Under the pieces are notes generated by a model, which was given only the letters and a program-made list of their open reading frames with translations, ran no database searches and was not told the origin of the DNA. Shown piece after piece: positions 16,247 to 24,885 of a DNA stretch of 40,906 nt. Location: IMG/VR virus record IMGVR_UViG_3300005838_000027, positions 1 to 40,906 of that record, one strand, 5' to 3'. Origin of the DNA: a virus. Position 1 is the first letter of the stretch. Every line of letters begins with the position of its first letter. The position numbers and the translations under genes are program-made.

Positions 16247-17242
16247 TTAAAAGTAAGTTCCAAATAATAAACTATATGTTTTACTTCGTTCACCATAGTC
16301 ATTTACGACTGTATTTATTCCCATAGAGAAACCAAGATTTAATTTAAATGCTTGGCCCACTTTCCAATCCATCGAAATGGTAGGAAACATTATTATTGGA
16401 CTTCTCAGTAATAAATATCGTTCACCTCGATTATTACCATCATAATATCTCAGTAAAGTATATGCCATATAATTACTTATTAACAAATCCGCATTACGGA
16501 ATTTGAATGGATATGTAATACCATATACTATACTAACATTAGCAAAATTATATTCACTAACATTACCATATGTTGCTGCCAATACAATTGCTTCTGACAT
16601 TGGTTTTTGTAGGGATTTTGCGTAGGATACCGAAGCTAACCAATCCCACCCCTCAAAAGTTTCAAACGCTAAGACAGTACCATTCCATTGTACATTTTGT
16701 TTCTTAGCTTTAAATTTAAATCCTTGTCCGTATGTTATCGAACCCTTTCTTAAATCATCTGTAAAATTAAAATTCCCATCGTGTGTTCTACCACCATCAA
16801 AACTTTCTTTTGTGTAAACACTATTAAAAGAAGTAATCCACTTACCTGTTAAGGAATCTCGTGTAGTACTCTGTATGGCGTAATTTACCTGCGATGCATC
16901 AACTGATATATCATCTGTTTTACTAAATTGAGATGCCACACCACTGGCAATTACTGATGATAAAACCTCTTCTGCAACCCGAACTGCACACGGAAATAAA
17001 TCTTCAAAATCATTGTAAACTGATTCCGCCCACGCTTCTAATTCACCATTTAAAACTTGTTCAAATGTAAAATATCGGGTACGATTATAATATGTAACTT
17101 GAAATCCACCACTATCATCTTCTTGTAGTGAATACGACTCCTTAATCGTTGTCTGGTTACAGGGGTCAATATAACTATAAAAAAAAGACTGGGCAGAAAC
17201 CGAGCTACAAAGTACTACTAAGTATAGAAATTTCTGCCACAT
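16247..17242 (-). CDS. outer-membrane beta-barrel protein
   Basis: A 331-residue protein with a signal peptide (MWQKFLYLVVLCSSVSAQS, cleavage after SAQ or SA). The remainder is rich in alternating aromatic and polar residues (ITYGQGFKFKAKKQNVQWNG, WLASVSYAKSL, FKLNLGFSMGI). It ends with the outer-membrane-type C-terminal strand YSLLFGTYF, a terminal Phe that BAM recognises. Two Cys near the N-terminus (CNQ, PCAV) could form a disulfide. It is encoded between two CsgG-like proteins, suggesting a joint outer-membrane complex. The exact family is unrecognised. Confidence 0.65.
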   Translation of the reverse strand: MWQKFLYLVVLCSSVSAQSFFYSYIDPCNQTTIKESYSLQEDDSGGFQVTYYNRTRYFTFEQVLNGELEAWAESVYNDFEDLFPCAVRVAEEVLSSVIASGVASQFSKTDDISVDASQVNYAIQSTTRDSLTGKWITSFNSVYTKESFDGGRTHDGNFNFTDDLRKGSITYGQGFKFKAKKQNVQWNGTVLAFETFEGWDWLASVSYAKSLQKPMSEAIVLAATYGNVSEYNFANVSIVYGITYPFKFRNADLLISNYMAYTLLRYYDGNNRGERYLLLRSPIIMFPTISMDWKVGQAFKLNLGFSMGINTVVNDYGERSKTYSLLFGTYF

Positions 17243-17250
17243 TCATTTTG

Positions 17251-17892
17251 TTACCAACCCTTTCGGTCAATTGCTCGTATTGCATTAACAACAGCAGTTT
17301 CCATTGCCTTGTTACCTGCAGAACTTAAAGAACTTTGATTAAACTCCATGTTAGGATTCTTTAAAAATCCTTGGCCTGTAGTTTTAGCTCTACCTTGTCC
17401 ACTACCAACAACATACTGGGTGTTTTCTAAATTAACTAATTTAACTTGAATACCTATAATGGTTTCATTACTTGTTATTATTTTCCCACCTTTTATATCC
17501 TCAGTAAGATTTACTGCGAAATCATAAATGGTAACATATCCCCAATACTTGGCAACATCAATTTTTGCGTTGTTTGCTTTTAAATCATTCAACATCATTA
17601 ATTGATTATCTCTGTCGGCCTCTATCAAATTGAATCTTCCTGTATAAGATGCCACATTTTCCATTTCTTGTGTAAGACCAAATGCAACCCTTTTTTCTGC
17701 AAGTTCTGGATATCTTTCTTCGAGTTCTTTATTAATTTTTAACTCTACTATTTTTAATCCATCAACTTTGGTAATTTCTACCTCATCCAATGATTTCTGC
17801 TTTTCATACTCACCAACATATTGTTCGGTAGATACTGATGCAGCACACCCGTATAAACCTATTAGTAACAATATTGAGAATATCTTGTTCAT
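17251..17892 (-). CDS. CsgG-like outer-membrane lipoprotein
   Basis: A 213-residue protein with a lipoprotein signal: MNKIFSILLLIGLYGCAASV has a lipobox LYGC with the Cys at 16. The body has features of the CsgG family: GRFNLIEADRDNQL (the typical F-x-v-(I/V)E-x-x-R helix), VAKYWGYVTIYDF, and a strand pair VKLVNLENTQYVVGSGQGRA followed by a C-terminal helix AMETAVVNAIRAI. CsgG forms a nonameric outer-membrane export channel for curli fibres. Phages are known to carry such genes occasionally, from general knowledge. It lies directly upstream of the barrel gene at 16247-17242 (8-bp gap). A minor doubt is that pore-forming strands are shorter than in CsgG, so it may be a non-pore relative. Confidence 0.65.
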   Translation of the reverse strand: MNKIFSILLLIGLYGCAASVSTEQYVGEYEKQKSLDEVEITKVDGLKIVELKINKELEERYPELAEKRVAFGLTQEMENVASYTGRFNLIEADRDNQLMMLNDLKANNAKIDVAKYWGYVTIYDFAVNLTEDIKGGKIITSNETIIGIQVKLVNLENTQYVVGSGQGRAKTTGQGFLKNPNMEFNQSSLSSAGNKAMETAVVNAIRAIDRKGW

Positions 17893-17905
17893 TTTTTTCT
17901 CCTAT

Positions 17906-18316
17906 TTATCTGAAATCCGATAACGGGTCTTTCAGTAGTTTTTCCAATCGTTTAATCTCACCATTTAATTTATCAATCTCATTTTCGAGTTTGATAATAT
18001 CACCATCATAAGATTTAATCTTTGGGTTTTTTAGTTTATCAACTTTCTCACGAAGATATTGTAACTCACCATCATATCCTGTAAATATCTCATCATACTT
18101 ATTGAATTTTTCTGTTACGATTTCGATATCACTTGCATCTGCAAAACCTGTAACTACTTCTTCCAACGAATCAATGCGGGCAGTAAAACTATACCAACCA
18201 GCAATAGCGGTAGAAAGAAAAGTAACAATAGCAACAATGTTATTAATCGATAATCCAAACTTTTTTCCTTTAATCTCTTCAACGAGATTCTCCGCATCTA
18301 CTATGTCTTTTGCCAT
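17906..18316 (-). CDS. single-TM coiled-coil membrane protein
   Basis: A 136-residue protein with a short cytoplasmic head (MAKDIVDAENLVEEIKGKK). One hydrophobic helix follows at ~24-41 (INNIVAIVTFLSTAIAGWYS). A long coiled coil with heptads (LEEVV, YLREKVDKLKN, IIKLENEIDKLNGEIKRLEK) continues to the end. Topology suggests a periplasmic coiled coil anchored in the inner membrane, possibly a spacer or spanin-like element. AGGAG precedes the ATG, and the micropeptide gene ends 15 bp upstream. It sits between PorV/T9SS genes and the CsgG-like lipoprotein. Family unknown. Confidence 0.65.
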   Translation of the reverse strand: MAKDIVDAENLVEEIKGKKFGLSINNIVAIVTFLSTAIAGWYSFTARIDSLEEVVTGFADASDIEIVTEKFNKYDEIFTGYDGELQYLREKVDKLKNPKIKSYDGDIIKLENEIDKLNGEIKRLEKLLKDPLSDFR

Positions 18317-18331
18317 AACTAACTCCTATTT

Positions 18332-18391
18332 TTAACATTCACAGCAAGAGCAATTACAACTCTCACATTCACATTGTTTACACTCACACAT
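18332..18391 (-). CDS. 19-aa nine-cysteine micropeptide (metallothionein-like)
   Basis: The peptide is MCECKQCECESCNCSCCEC: nine Cys in 19 residues, arranged as CxC, CxC, CxCxCC and CxC, with Glu, Lys and Gln between. The ATG lies one base after the stop of the PorV-like gene. GGAG is 7 bases upstream, inside the end of that gene, so translation should be coupled. The next gene begins 15 bp after the stop with its own AGGAG. Cys-rich CxC clusters of this type are characteristic of metal-thiolate peptides (metallothionein-like). It has no signal peptide, so it would be cytosolic. Being so short it could be a chance frame, but the RBS, coupling and composition argue for a real gene. Confidence 0.6.
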   Translation of the reverse strand: MCECKQCECESCNCSCCEC

Positions 18392-18392
18392 T

Positions 18393-19262
18393 TTATATCT
18401 CCACATTTATGGTTAACTGAAATGTATTACTTAAAGGAAAGGTTTCATCACCATTGATGTACCCAACCCCTACTCTGTAACTATCTACTTTAAATCCTAA
18501 ACCAACTGAAGAATAATTTAGTTCGTGAGTTACATCATTAAAGTATCCAATGTTAAAATCCATTAAATTCTTGTATTGATATTTTAACCCTTGACCGTGT
18601 GTATGATATCCATCATACAAATTCCATTGGTTGTAAAATCTAAAATCTTTTACTGGTACTGAAAACCCTACATTAACACTTGTAGGTACTTCTGTTTTCC
18701 AATCATTAAATTTTGGTTGATATCCAAAGTTTTGAATTGCTAAATCTAAATCAACTCTACTCCATAGATTTTTAAAGTGTACTCCAGCATCTACAAGTAT
18801 ACCAGTTGCTTTATCAGTATGTAATGTGTGGTTAACAATTTTACCACCAAAACCAATAGCAATGTTTTCTACTTTTTTTCTTTTGTGTTCTAATTTAGTA
18901 CCCCACCCTACATATGCAACAAGTGAGTTAGGACTAAATTGTCCTGATATAGTTCCATTTATATCTGCAACATTTTGTTCACCATAATCAAAGTATAGTA
19001 AACTAAATGTTAGATTTTTATATCCAGCACCAACATAGTTATATCCCATATCATCTGTAATATTAGTTAACCAATTTACTCTTGTAAAACTTAAATCAAC
19101 TAAACTATCTGTATCAAAATACGCACGAGCAGGATTATGAAATGCCAATGATTGGTTTCCTAAACTTGCTTCTTCTGCTGTTGGTGATAATGTTAATATT
19201 CTATTAACTTGTCCAAATAAAGAACTGATTAATAGTAAACTTAATAATATTTTTTTCATCAT
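18393..19262 (-). CDS. PorV/PorQ-family-like outer-membrane protein (T9SS)
   Basis: A 289-residue protein with signal peptide MMKKILLSLLLISSLFGQV. The start of the mature part, TAEEASLGNQSLAFHNPARA, corresponds to the family's conserved G-x-G-x-A...NPA segment near the N-terminus. The rest is beta-rich with repeated NY/GVGY strands (VGAGYKNLTFSLLYFDYGEQ, SSVGLGFKVDSYRVGVGYIN) and ends in a barrel-like strand TFQLTINVEI. PorV shuttles T9SS cargo from the translocon to the surface attachment complex in FCB bacteria. Its gene is 6 bp downstream of the 877-aa protein with a T9SS sorting domain, a strong contextual link. Assignment to PorV versus another UPF0164-type member is not certain. Confidence 0.7.
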   Translation of the reverse strand: MMKKILLSLLLISSLFGQVNRILTLSPTAEEASLGNQSLAFHNPARAYFDTDSLVDLSFTRVNWLTNITDDMGYNYVGAGYKNLTFSLLYFDYGEQNVADINGTISGQFSPNSLVAYVGWGTKLEHKRKKVENIAIGFGGKIVNHTLHTDKATGILVDAGVHFKNLWSRVDLDLAIQNFGYQPKFNDWKTEVPTSVNVGFSVPVKDFRFYNQWNLYDGYHTHGQGLKYQYKNLMDFNIGYFNDVTHELNYSSVGLGFKVDSYRVGVGYINGDETFPLSNTFQLTINVEI

Positions 19263-19268
19263 CTTTTC

Positions 19269-21902
19269 CTACTTCACGACCGTGAATTTGTTAGCTTTAA
19301 TTCTCTTATCTGTTTCAAGAACAAATATATAAACACCTGGTTCTAATACTTTATGTTCTTGATAAACACTTTCTTCTGGTAACCAAGCACCTGGTGTGTT
19401 ACTAAAATCAAATGTATGAATACCTTGTGAAACTGGTTCATCTAATAATTTACCAACATATTGTCCCATTGAATTTAAGATGTATATTTTAACATCAGTT
19501 AACTCATCTACATAAAATTGGAACTTTGTAGTTTCATTAAATGGATTAGGATAGTTATAAGTTATCTCATCATCATCTGGTTCTCCACCACCAAATGCCC
19601 AATACTTATTCCATACTAATATTTTACCATCTTGTTTATTTACTAATAAATCTTGACCACTTGGATTACCAGCTACACCTTTACCAACAAATTGTACATC
19701 TGCTTCAGTCCACTCTGAATCAGGAAAATCTGCTTGGAAAATCATATTCAATGCAATCATAGGTTCATTAATCCAATATTGTTGTGGTGCATTACCTGGT
19801 GAATAATCCATACCACCAAACGATACTTTCTGATACCCTATATCATCAGGTTCGTGTACATTTACATAAGTAAACCACGGGCCTGGAAGAACATCTGTTT
19901 TCATATCAATAAATGTTAACTGATTGGTATTGAATAACACCTCGAACTCAAATCCAGCAACATCAATATTTTTTAATTGGTCTGGTGTAATATAAAATGG
20001 TACTTCTATTTGGTCACCACTTTGTACTCTGACAGTTGAATCTGCTGGCATTGAGAAAAATACATCTGGAGTTTGAGTAGCAATTTTATTTGCCCAAGTA
20101 CCTGGTGCACTTCCGTTACCCCAACGATAGAATGTTGTTCCATTTACATCTATATACCCATCTGCATCATTACCTGGTTCTTGTACTTTAGTACCAGTAT
20201 TATTAATATCTCCTGTAAAGAAATATCCCCAATCAGGTAAAGTTAAATCTGGATTAGCATCACTACCATATGTAGAGTTACCTGCACCTAATGTTACACC
20301 CAAAGTATCTAACCCAGTCTGAATTGTATTCATCAATGGATTAGTAACTTCAATCACTCCAAAGTTCAAATCTTCATCTTGGTCAAAATCATCATCCTCA
20401 TAGACTGTAAATTCGTATTTCTGTGCTCCTAAATCTTCATACCATTCATATGGAAATGGATTACCATTTTCTTTTAATGTATCAATCGTACTCCAATTCT
20501 CATATGAGTTTCCATTTAAGTGTGTATAGTTTTCAAATATACCTGAAGTATATGCCCATAAGAAATAAGCATCATTTAATTGAAATACATCATCACCATC
20601 AACATCACCAATAAAATATTCAACTGCATCTAAAGTATCAACACCTGTTACTGATTTCCATTTGTTACTTTGAAAATTAAATGCAGCAATAGCATCATTA
20701 ATATTTGTAATTGCATATCTATCAAGTTCGTATTGTGTATGTGTACCTATATCATCATCTGCATCTGGTGGATAAAACGATACACGATAGTAATTATTTC
20801 TTGGTAATTGAATATTAAAATATCCTCTATCATCAACAAATGTAGAATCATAATAACTAATTCCTAAGAAACCCTCACCTGGTAAAGTTTGTGCTGCAGT
20901 AGTTCCTTGGTCATCAAACCAAAATGTAGATGTTCCATCACCGATAACATCATCAGTAGTGGTTTCATCAGTATTACTTGTCTCATCATCTATATCCTCA
21001 ATGTTATACCAATTAGAAACACTACCTGGATTACTTTGGTCAAGTTCAAATACAACTTTCCAATAAGGATAAGTTCTATCATCATTAGTACCATTTCTTT
21101 GTGCGTATCTAAAGAATCCCTCAACATCTAAAAGTTTTGGATGTAGTGTGATATCTCCACGAGCACCACCATCATCAGTTTCGTCCGTTCCCCAATTACC
21201 ATCGATGTAAACCTTGTAATCTAAAAGATAATCGTCTGAAGCGTATGTGTAGTACCCAAAACCACCATTGTATAATGTTGGAACTCTAAACGATTGTGGT
21301 GAAAAATTATCTACTACATCTTCTATTTTAAAATTTAATTTTATTAATTGTTTTTGTACACCATCACCACCACCAAATTCAAAAGTATTTCCATTGTGTG
21401 ATACCATAGTGATTCTTAACCAATCATATCTATTATTGTTTTCAGATATTTCACCATCTGCAGTTTGAAGTGAATCAATATATCCTACATTAGAATAGTG
21501 TACAACTTCATATGAGTAATCTGCTCCTGCAGTTGAATCTCCCTCTGTTGCACTTGATAAGTGAGAACCCTTTAATACTTCTGTATCATCGTGGTCCCAA
21601 TCAATTAAATCATTGTCAAAAACTATATCTAATCTAAATGCTGTTATATCTGCACCATTATCATCAAGTGTAACTTCCATTGTCATCACACTATCTCTAA
21701 ATGCATCAAAGTTATTGTTATACAATGCAGGATTATCTTTATCATCTGCAAGGTATGTTTGTAGTTGGAAAGTTTCCGATTCTCTCCACCAAGTTTTTGG
21801 TAAATTATATTCGCCTGTTTGTTTGATTCGGATTATCGGCTCTTGTGCCCACGATAGGGAAATTACCAATAATAGAACCAACGATTTTAAATAATTGGAC
21901 AT
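19269..21902 (-). CDS. secreted 877-aa surface protein with T9SS sorting domain, cohesin- and dockerin-like parts
   Basis: Signal peptide MSNYLKSLVLLLVISLSWAQ. Residues ~75-200 contain a cohesin-like strand region (MEVTLDDNGADITAFRLDIV). A Ca-binding dockerin-like element lies at ~430-450 (IGDVDGDDVFQLNDAYFLWA), with a weaker partner around 397-410. A second cohesin-like domain is near 640-720 (VAGFEFEVLFNTNQLTFID). The last ~95 residues are a T9SS type A sorting domain: YNYPNPFNETTKFQFYV, DVKIYILNSMGQ, then LEPGVYIFVLETDKRIKANK. The body is acidic and Asn/Thr-rich, as expected for an exported surface protein. Upstream is a 116-bp gap. The PorV-like gene follows 6 bp later. The role could be an adhesin, surface layer or receptor-masking protein displayed on the host cell. 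Confidence 0.8.
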   Translation of the reverse strand: MSNYLKSLVLLLVISLSWAQEPIIRIKQTGEYNLPKTWWRESETFQLQTYLADDKDNPALYNNNFDAFRDSVMTMEVTLDDNGADITAFRLDIVFDNDLIDWDHDDTEVLKGSHLSSATEGDSTAGADYSYEVVHYSNVGYIDSLQTADGEISENNNRYDWLRITMVSHNGNTFEFGGGDGVQKQLIKLNFKIEDVVDNFSPQSFRVPTLYNGGFGYYTYASDDYLLDYKVYIDGNWGTDETDDGGARGDITLHPKLLDVEGFFRYAQRNGTNDDRTYPYWKVVFELDQSNPGSVSNWYNIEDIDDETSNTDETTTDDVIGDGTSTFWFDDQGTTAAQTLPGEGFLGISYYDSTFVDDRGYFNIQLPRNNYYRVSFYPPDADDDIGTHTQYELDRYAITNINDAIAAFNFQSNKWKSVTGVDTLDAVEYFIGDVDGDDVFQLNDAYFLWAYTSGIFENYTHLNGNSYENWSTIDTLKENGNPFPYEWYEDLGAQKYEFTVYEDDDFDQDEDLNFGVIEVTNPLMNTIQTGLDTLGVTLGAGNSTYGSDANPDLTLPDWGYFFTGDINNTGTKVQEPGNDADGYIDVNGTTFYRWGNGSAPGTWANKIATQTPDVFFSMPADSTVRVQSGDQIEVPFYITPDQLKNIDVAGFEFEVLFNTNQLTFIDMKTDVLPGPWFTYVNVHEPDDIGYQKVSFGGMDYSPGNAPQQYWINEPMIALNMIFQADFPDSEWTEADVQFVGKGVAGNPSGQDLLVNKQDGKILVWNKYWAFGGGEPDDDEITYNYPNPFNETTKFQFYVDELTDVKIYILNSMGQYVGKLLDEPVSQGIHTFDFSNTPGAWLPEESVYQEHKVLEPGVYIFVLETDKRIKANKFTVVK

Positions 21903-21975
21903 TTAAAATTCCTTATATGTTGTTATTCTATCTCTATGTTAACCTTCCGCTCGCGGGTATGCTACGGATTAAATT

Positions 21976-21994
21976 TTGGAACTCTTCGTTCCAA
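21976..21994. other. perfect hairpin in gap between tail-protein and T9SS-protein genes
   Basis: A 7-bp perfect inverted repeat, TTGGAAC and GTTCCAA around TCTTC, lies in the 116-bp gap 21903-22018. It is not followed by a clear T-run on either strand, so it is a weak terminator or an mRNA structure near the 5' end of the 877-aa gene transcript. The GC-rich CCGCTCGCGG patch at 21947-21956 nearby is odd in such AT-rich DNA. Confidence 0.5.
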
Positions 21995-22018
21995 TAATAA
22001 ATATAATATATTTACAAA

Positions 22019-23026
22019 TTATACATCAAATCTAACAACTATCGAAGTTTGTGTTTCTTTTGATAATTTGACTGGTTTAGCTAATTTACCAACTACCAAT
22101 AATTCATTACTATCATTATACAAACCGACTGTTGTTAGATAAGGTTCGAAATCTGAATGTGTTACGAAACCCTCATACTTTGTTGCTGCATTATATTCTT
22201 CTTTATAACTCCCAGTCCCTTGTCCTGTAGGGTTAGAGTTGGGTGGAAAGAATTGTGAAATATTTTTACTACCCTTTCCTATAGATATACTACCACTTCG
22301 TTCAAATGTTGAACTTATATTTGTTGTGGCATTATATTCGTTTGGTTCTAACGTAACAATATATTCATATTCGTATATTGTTTGTGTAGATTTATATTTT
22401 AAATCGTGTCCAGTATCAGTTCCAGCATTCCACAATGAACCTGTATCTGTGATTACTATCACACCATGTTCGTAAAAAGCATTTCCTACTTGAGAACCAC
22501 TTCCGTTTGCATCTGCTTTATCATAATCCCATGATGATGATTTGTAAGCTGCAAAACTTGATGAGTAATTGTAATCGTAAATATTACCATCACCATCATC
22601 TCTTAAATCATAAGTAATCCCACCAGTAGTTACATCCATTTGGATACTACCAGGTTTTACTTTTTCACCAAATAAGTTTCTTGGTATTGTGAATACCCTT
22701 GCACTTCCGTGTAATACTTTTTTTGTTTTTGTGTAATTGTTACTACCGAAAGTTCTAAATGGTTCATCATTTTCATAATACGCATTCTTAATCATAAAAT
22801 AATTTGGAATATCGTAATATGTACCAAACTCAAATCCACCACTTGCCTCAACATATCTTCCGAAACTTTGAGATGCGGCAGACCCAGTCATAAAATTATG
22901 AATAGAACCACTAACTGCTTTTAAAACAAGATGTCCACTCCCACTACTAATATTAGTGAGAGTGAAGTTTTTAAAAACTTTAAAAGGTTTAATTGACTTA
23001 TCAGATGGGTCAATGTTTTTTAACAT
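22019..23026 (-). CDS. structural protein, paralogue of the upstream gene
   Basis: A 335-residue protein rich in Ser, Gly, Asn and Tyr. It includes GTYYDIPNYFMIKNAYYEND, the beta-rich FTIPRNLFGEKVKPGSIQMD and several Gly-Ser loops. The end TVGLYNDSNELLVVGKL then KPVKLSKETQ and IVVRFDV matches the C-terminus of the neighbouring protein at 23039-24052. This marks the two as paralogues. No signal peptide or membrane helix is present. Location at the end of the baseplate/tail operon suggests a virion protein, such as a tail fibre connector; the exact role is unknown. Confidence 0.65.
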   Translation of the reverse strand: MLKNIDPSDKSIKPFKVFKNFTLTNISSGSGHLVLKAVSGSIHNFMTGSAASQSFGRYVEASGGFEFGTYYDIPNYFMIKNAYYENDEPFRTFGSNNYTKTKKVLHGSARVFTIPRNLFGEKVKPGSIQMDVTTGGITYDLRDDGDGNIYDYNYSSSFAAYKSSSWDYDKADANGSGSQVGNAFYEHGVIVITDTGSLWNAGTDTGHDLKYKSTQTIYEYEYIVTLEPNEYNATTNISSTFERSGSISIGKGSKNISQFFPPNSNPTGQGTGSYKEEYNAATKYEGFVTHSDFEPYLTTVGLYNDSNELLVVGKLAKPVKLSKETQTSIVVRFDV

Positions 23027-23038
23027 TATCCTTCCCCT

Positions 23039-24052
23039 TTAGAAGTCAAGTTTTACTTTTATAATAGCTTCTCTTGAATATGATTTTAATATTGGTTTAC
23101 TTAATTTTGCAACTGCCAACAACTCATTATCTTCATTATAAAGTCCAACTTGTGTAATGTACACTTTAGGGTCTTTAAAGAATGTTGAGTTTGTTAACGA
23201 ACCATCTGAACCCGTAAAGAAAGTTGGGTTAGAACTAAAGTTATACTTTTTATTATTAACCCTACAAAAGAAATTAGTAGAATTAATTTCTTCTTCTCTA
23301 CGAACTTGGAACTTTGTTCCAGTTACAATTTTATTAAAGAACTTTTTAGGATTATCATCAAATGCATCGGTACTTCTTGCAGTACCCATTCCAGCGACGT
23401 CATCCATATGTGTTGCGTTTAATAGTATAATCCCCAAATCAGGATAAAATGCTCCAATTGCTCCACCGGTTTGTGAAGTTGCTGCAGTTTTAATAACACC
23501 AGTTCCAGTCTCTAATGAACCCGAAACAACATTATACACTCTACCACCTTCATTGACTGTAGGATTATTTGTAGCACCACTATCATCAATCAAGTGTGTC
23601 GTACCAACTTTAATTTCCCAATTACCAGGGTCAATCTTTTCTCTCATTCGTGCTCTGTTAAAACTAACAAAGTAGAAATCTTCAGATGCCGATGGTGAAC
23701 TTGTAAAACTAAACTTTTCTGTTAATGGTGGTAACAATACATTAGAAAATTGTCTATACATTGTTGCAGAATCTCTACCACCTGTTGTTAACTTTGTGGT
23801 GTTTCCTGCCGAACCACTTCCGTGAAAGTGAGCATATCCCAACGAAAATTGAATTTCTGCTGTTGTAGAATTAGTAGCGGGGTCTTGATGATATATTGAT
23901 AAGTGAGAACCTGTTACTTGTCCTTGTGAAGAAGCAGTATAGAATGCGGTCATTGTTCCACTTCCACCACTAAAAATACCACTCGATATTTTAACTCGTT
24001 GGTTTTCCACTACATCATTTGAAAAATCGAATCTTGTAAATACTGACATCAT
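23039..24052 (-). CDS. structural protein, paralogue of the downstream gene
   Basis: A 337-residue protein beginning MMSVFTRFDFSNDVVENQRV. It shares with the next gene the MRE/IPRN-type beta region (RMREKIDPGNWEIKVGT here) and the ending QVGLYNEDNELLAVAKL with KPILKSYSREAIIKVKLDF. The two genes are separated by 12 bp. The composition (Thr, Gly, Asn, Ser) fits a virion appendage. No enzyme motif is seen. The duplication may give two related subunits that alternate or assemble together. Confidence 0.65.
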   Translation of the reverse strand: MMSVFTRFDFSNDVVENQRVKISSGIFSGGSGTMTAFYTASSQGQVTGSHLSIYHQDPATNSTTAEIQFSLGYAHFHGSGSAGNTTKLTTGGRDSATMYRQFSNVLLPPLTEKFSFTSSPSASEDFYFVSFNRARMREKIDPGNWEIKVGTTHLIDDSGATNNPTVNEGGRVYNVVSGSLETGTGVIKTAATSQTGGAIGAFYPDLGIILLNATHMDDVAGMGTARSTDAFDDNPKKFFNKIVTGTKFQVRREEEINSTNFFCRVNNKKYNFSSNPTFFTGSDGSLTNSTFFKDPKVYITQVGLYNEDNELLAVAKLSKPILKSYSREAIIKVKLDF

Positions 24053-24059
24053 CTACTCC

Positions 24060-24815
24060 TTATAGTGTACTCTGGTCGGCTTTTATCGTAACTGCCACAT
24101 TGTATGTAGCACCTGTTGATAATCCCACGACCGTTATATTGGTTGAAGTATCTGCTGTTACTGAACGAGAAACAAGATTTACTGATTGTCCAGATAAAGT
24201 GATTGAACGCTTTCTCTCTTCTTCATTTAGGAATACTGGTGTTGTTGCACCTGTGTTCATTTGTAAATCTGCTATATCTTCTTTTTGTATGAAATCAAAT
24301 TCCGACGCCAATGCTGCTCCTCCAAATCTTTGAGCTGGTCCAAGTTTAGTTTTTCTACTCTTCTTTCTCGTTTTCTTCTTCTTAATGATTACTGGTGTTA
24401 AGTTAGCGATAGTAGCATCGTGTAATACGAAACTATATCCTGCTTCTGCATCACTACCATTTCTTGTATTTGGTGTAATGGTCTGTGTAATACCAGGGCC
24501 ATTGAAAACCAATGATGGTGATGGAACTTCCAAGATTGGAAGTTTCGCAGTATTCTTTGGAAGAGATACTAATTTATATCTTAATATTTGGTTCTCATCT
24601 ACAAATGCTTCTAATAACGGCATGTTTTCAATTACTGCCCCGTAATAATTAGAACCATTAGGATGAGCGGTATCCCATAGTCGATAATCTACTTCATCGT
24701 CTGCTAAAGCAAATTTCGTTATTTTGAACTCGTCTTGACCTCTTGCGAGTAATTCTCGACCTTTCTTCGTAAGAACGGCATCGACGGTTACACTTGTGTT
24801 ATTTAAAAATCCCAT
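24060..24815 (-). CDS. phage structural protein (tail/baseplate region)
   Basis: A 251-residue protein starting MGFLNNTSVTVDAVLTKKGR, followed by ELLARGQDEFKITKFALADDEVDYR. This pattern is common at the start of structural proteins in marine T4-like phages, from general knowledge. The centre has a Lys/Arg-rich stretch (IIKKKKTRKKSRKTKLG). The C-terminus (TITLSGQSVNLVSRSV, SGATYNVAVTIKADQ) is beta-rich. It lies between the 1674-aa tail protein and the paralogous pair. Upstream, the 70-bp gap 24816-24885 contains the AT-rich TATATTTATA on the minus strand but no exact TATAAATA there. Specific role unknown. Confidence 0.6.
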   Translation of the reverse strand: MGFLNNTSVTVDAVLTKKGRELLARGQDEFKITKFALADDEVDYRLWDTAHPNGSNYYGAVIENMPLLEAFVDENQILRYKLVSLPKNTAKLPILEVPSPSLVFNGPGITQTITPNTRNGSDAEAGYSFVLHDATIANLTPVIIKKKKTRKKSRKTKLGPAQRFGGAALASEFDFIQKEDIADLQMNTGATTPVFLNEEERKRSITLSGQSVNLVSRSVTADTSTNITVVGLSTGATYNVAVTIKADQSTL

Positions 24816-24885
24816 TGTTTCTACTCCTATTGATTTGAACTAAGATGGATTGCGTTCATTATATAAATATAAGAATCCAAAGTTT

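Noticed and set aside
16237-16302. N-terminal extension of the CsgG-like protein from an ATG at 16302
   Set aside because: It would overlap the barrel gene by 56 bp and bury the signal peptide; the ATG at 16236 has AAGGAG in place.
24816-24885. TATAAATA in the gap before the 251-aa structural gene
   Set aside because: The exact match is on the plus strand, pointing into the 1674-aa gene antisense; no plus-strand gene follows.
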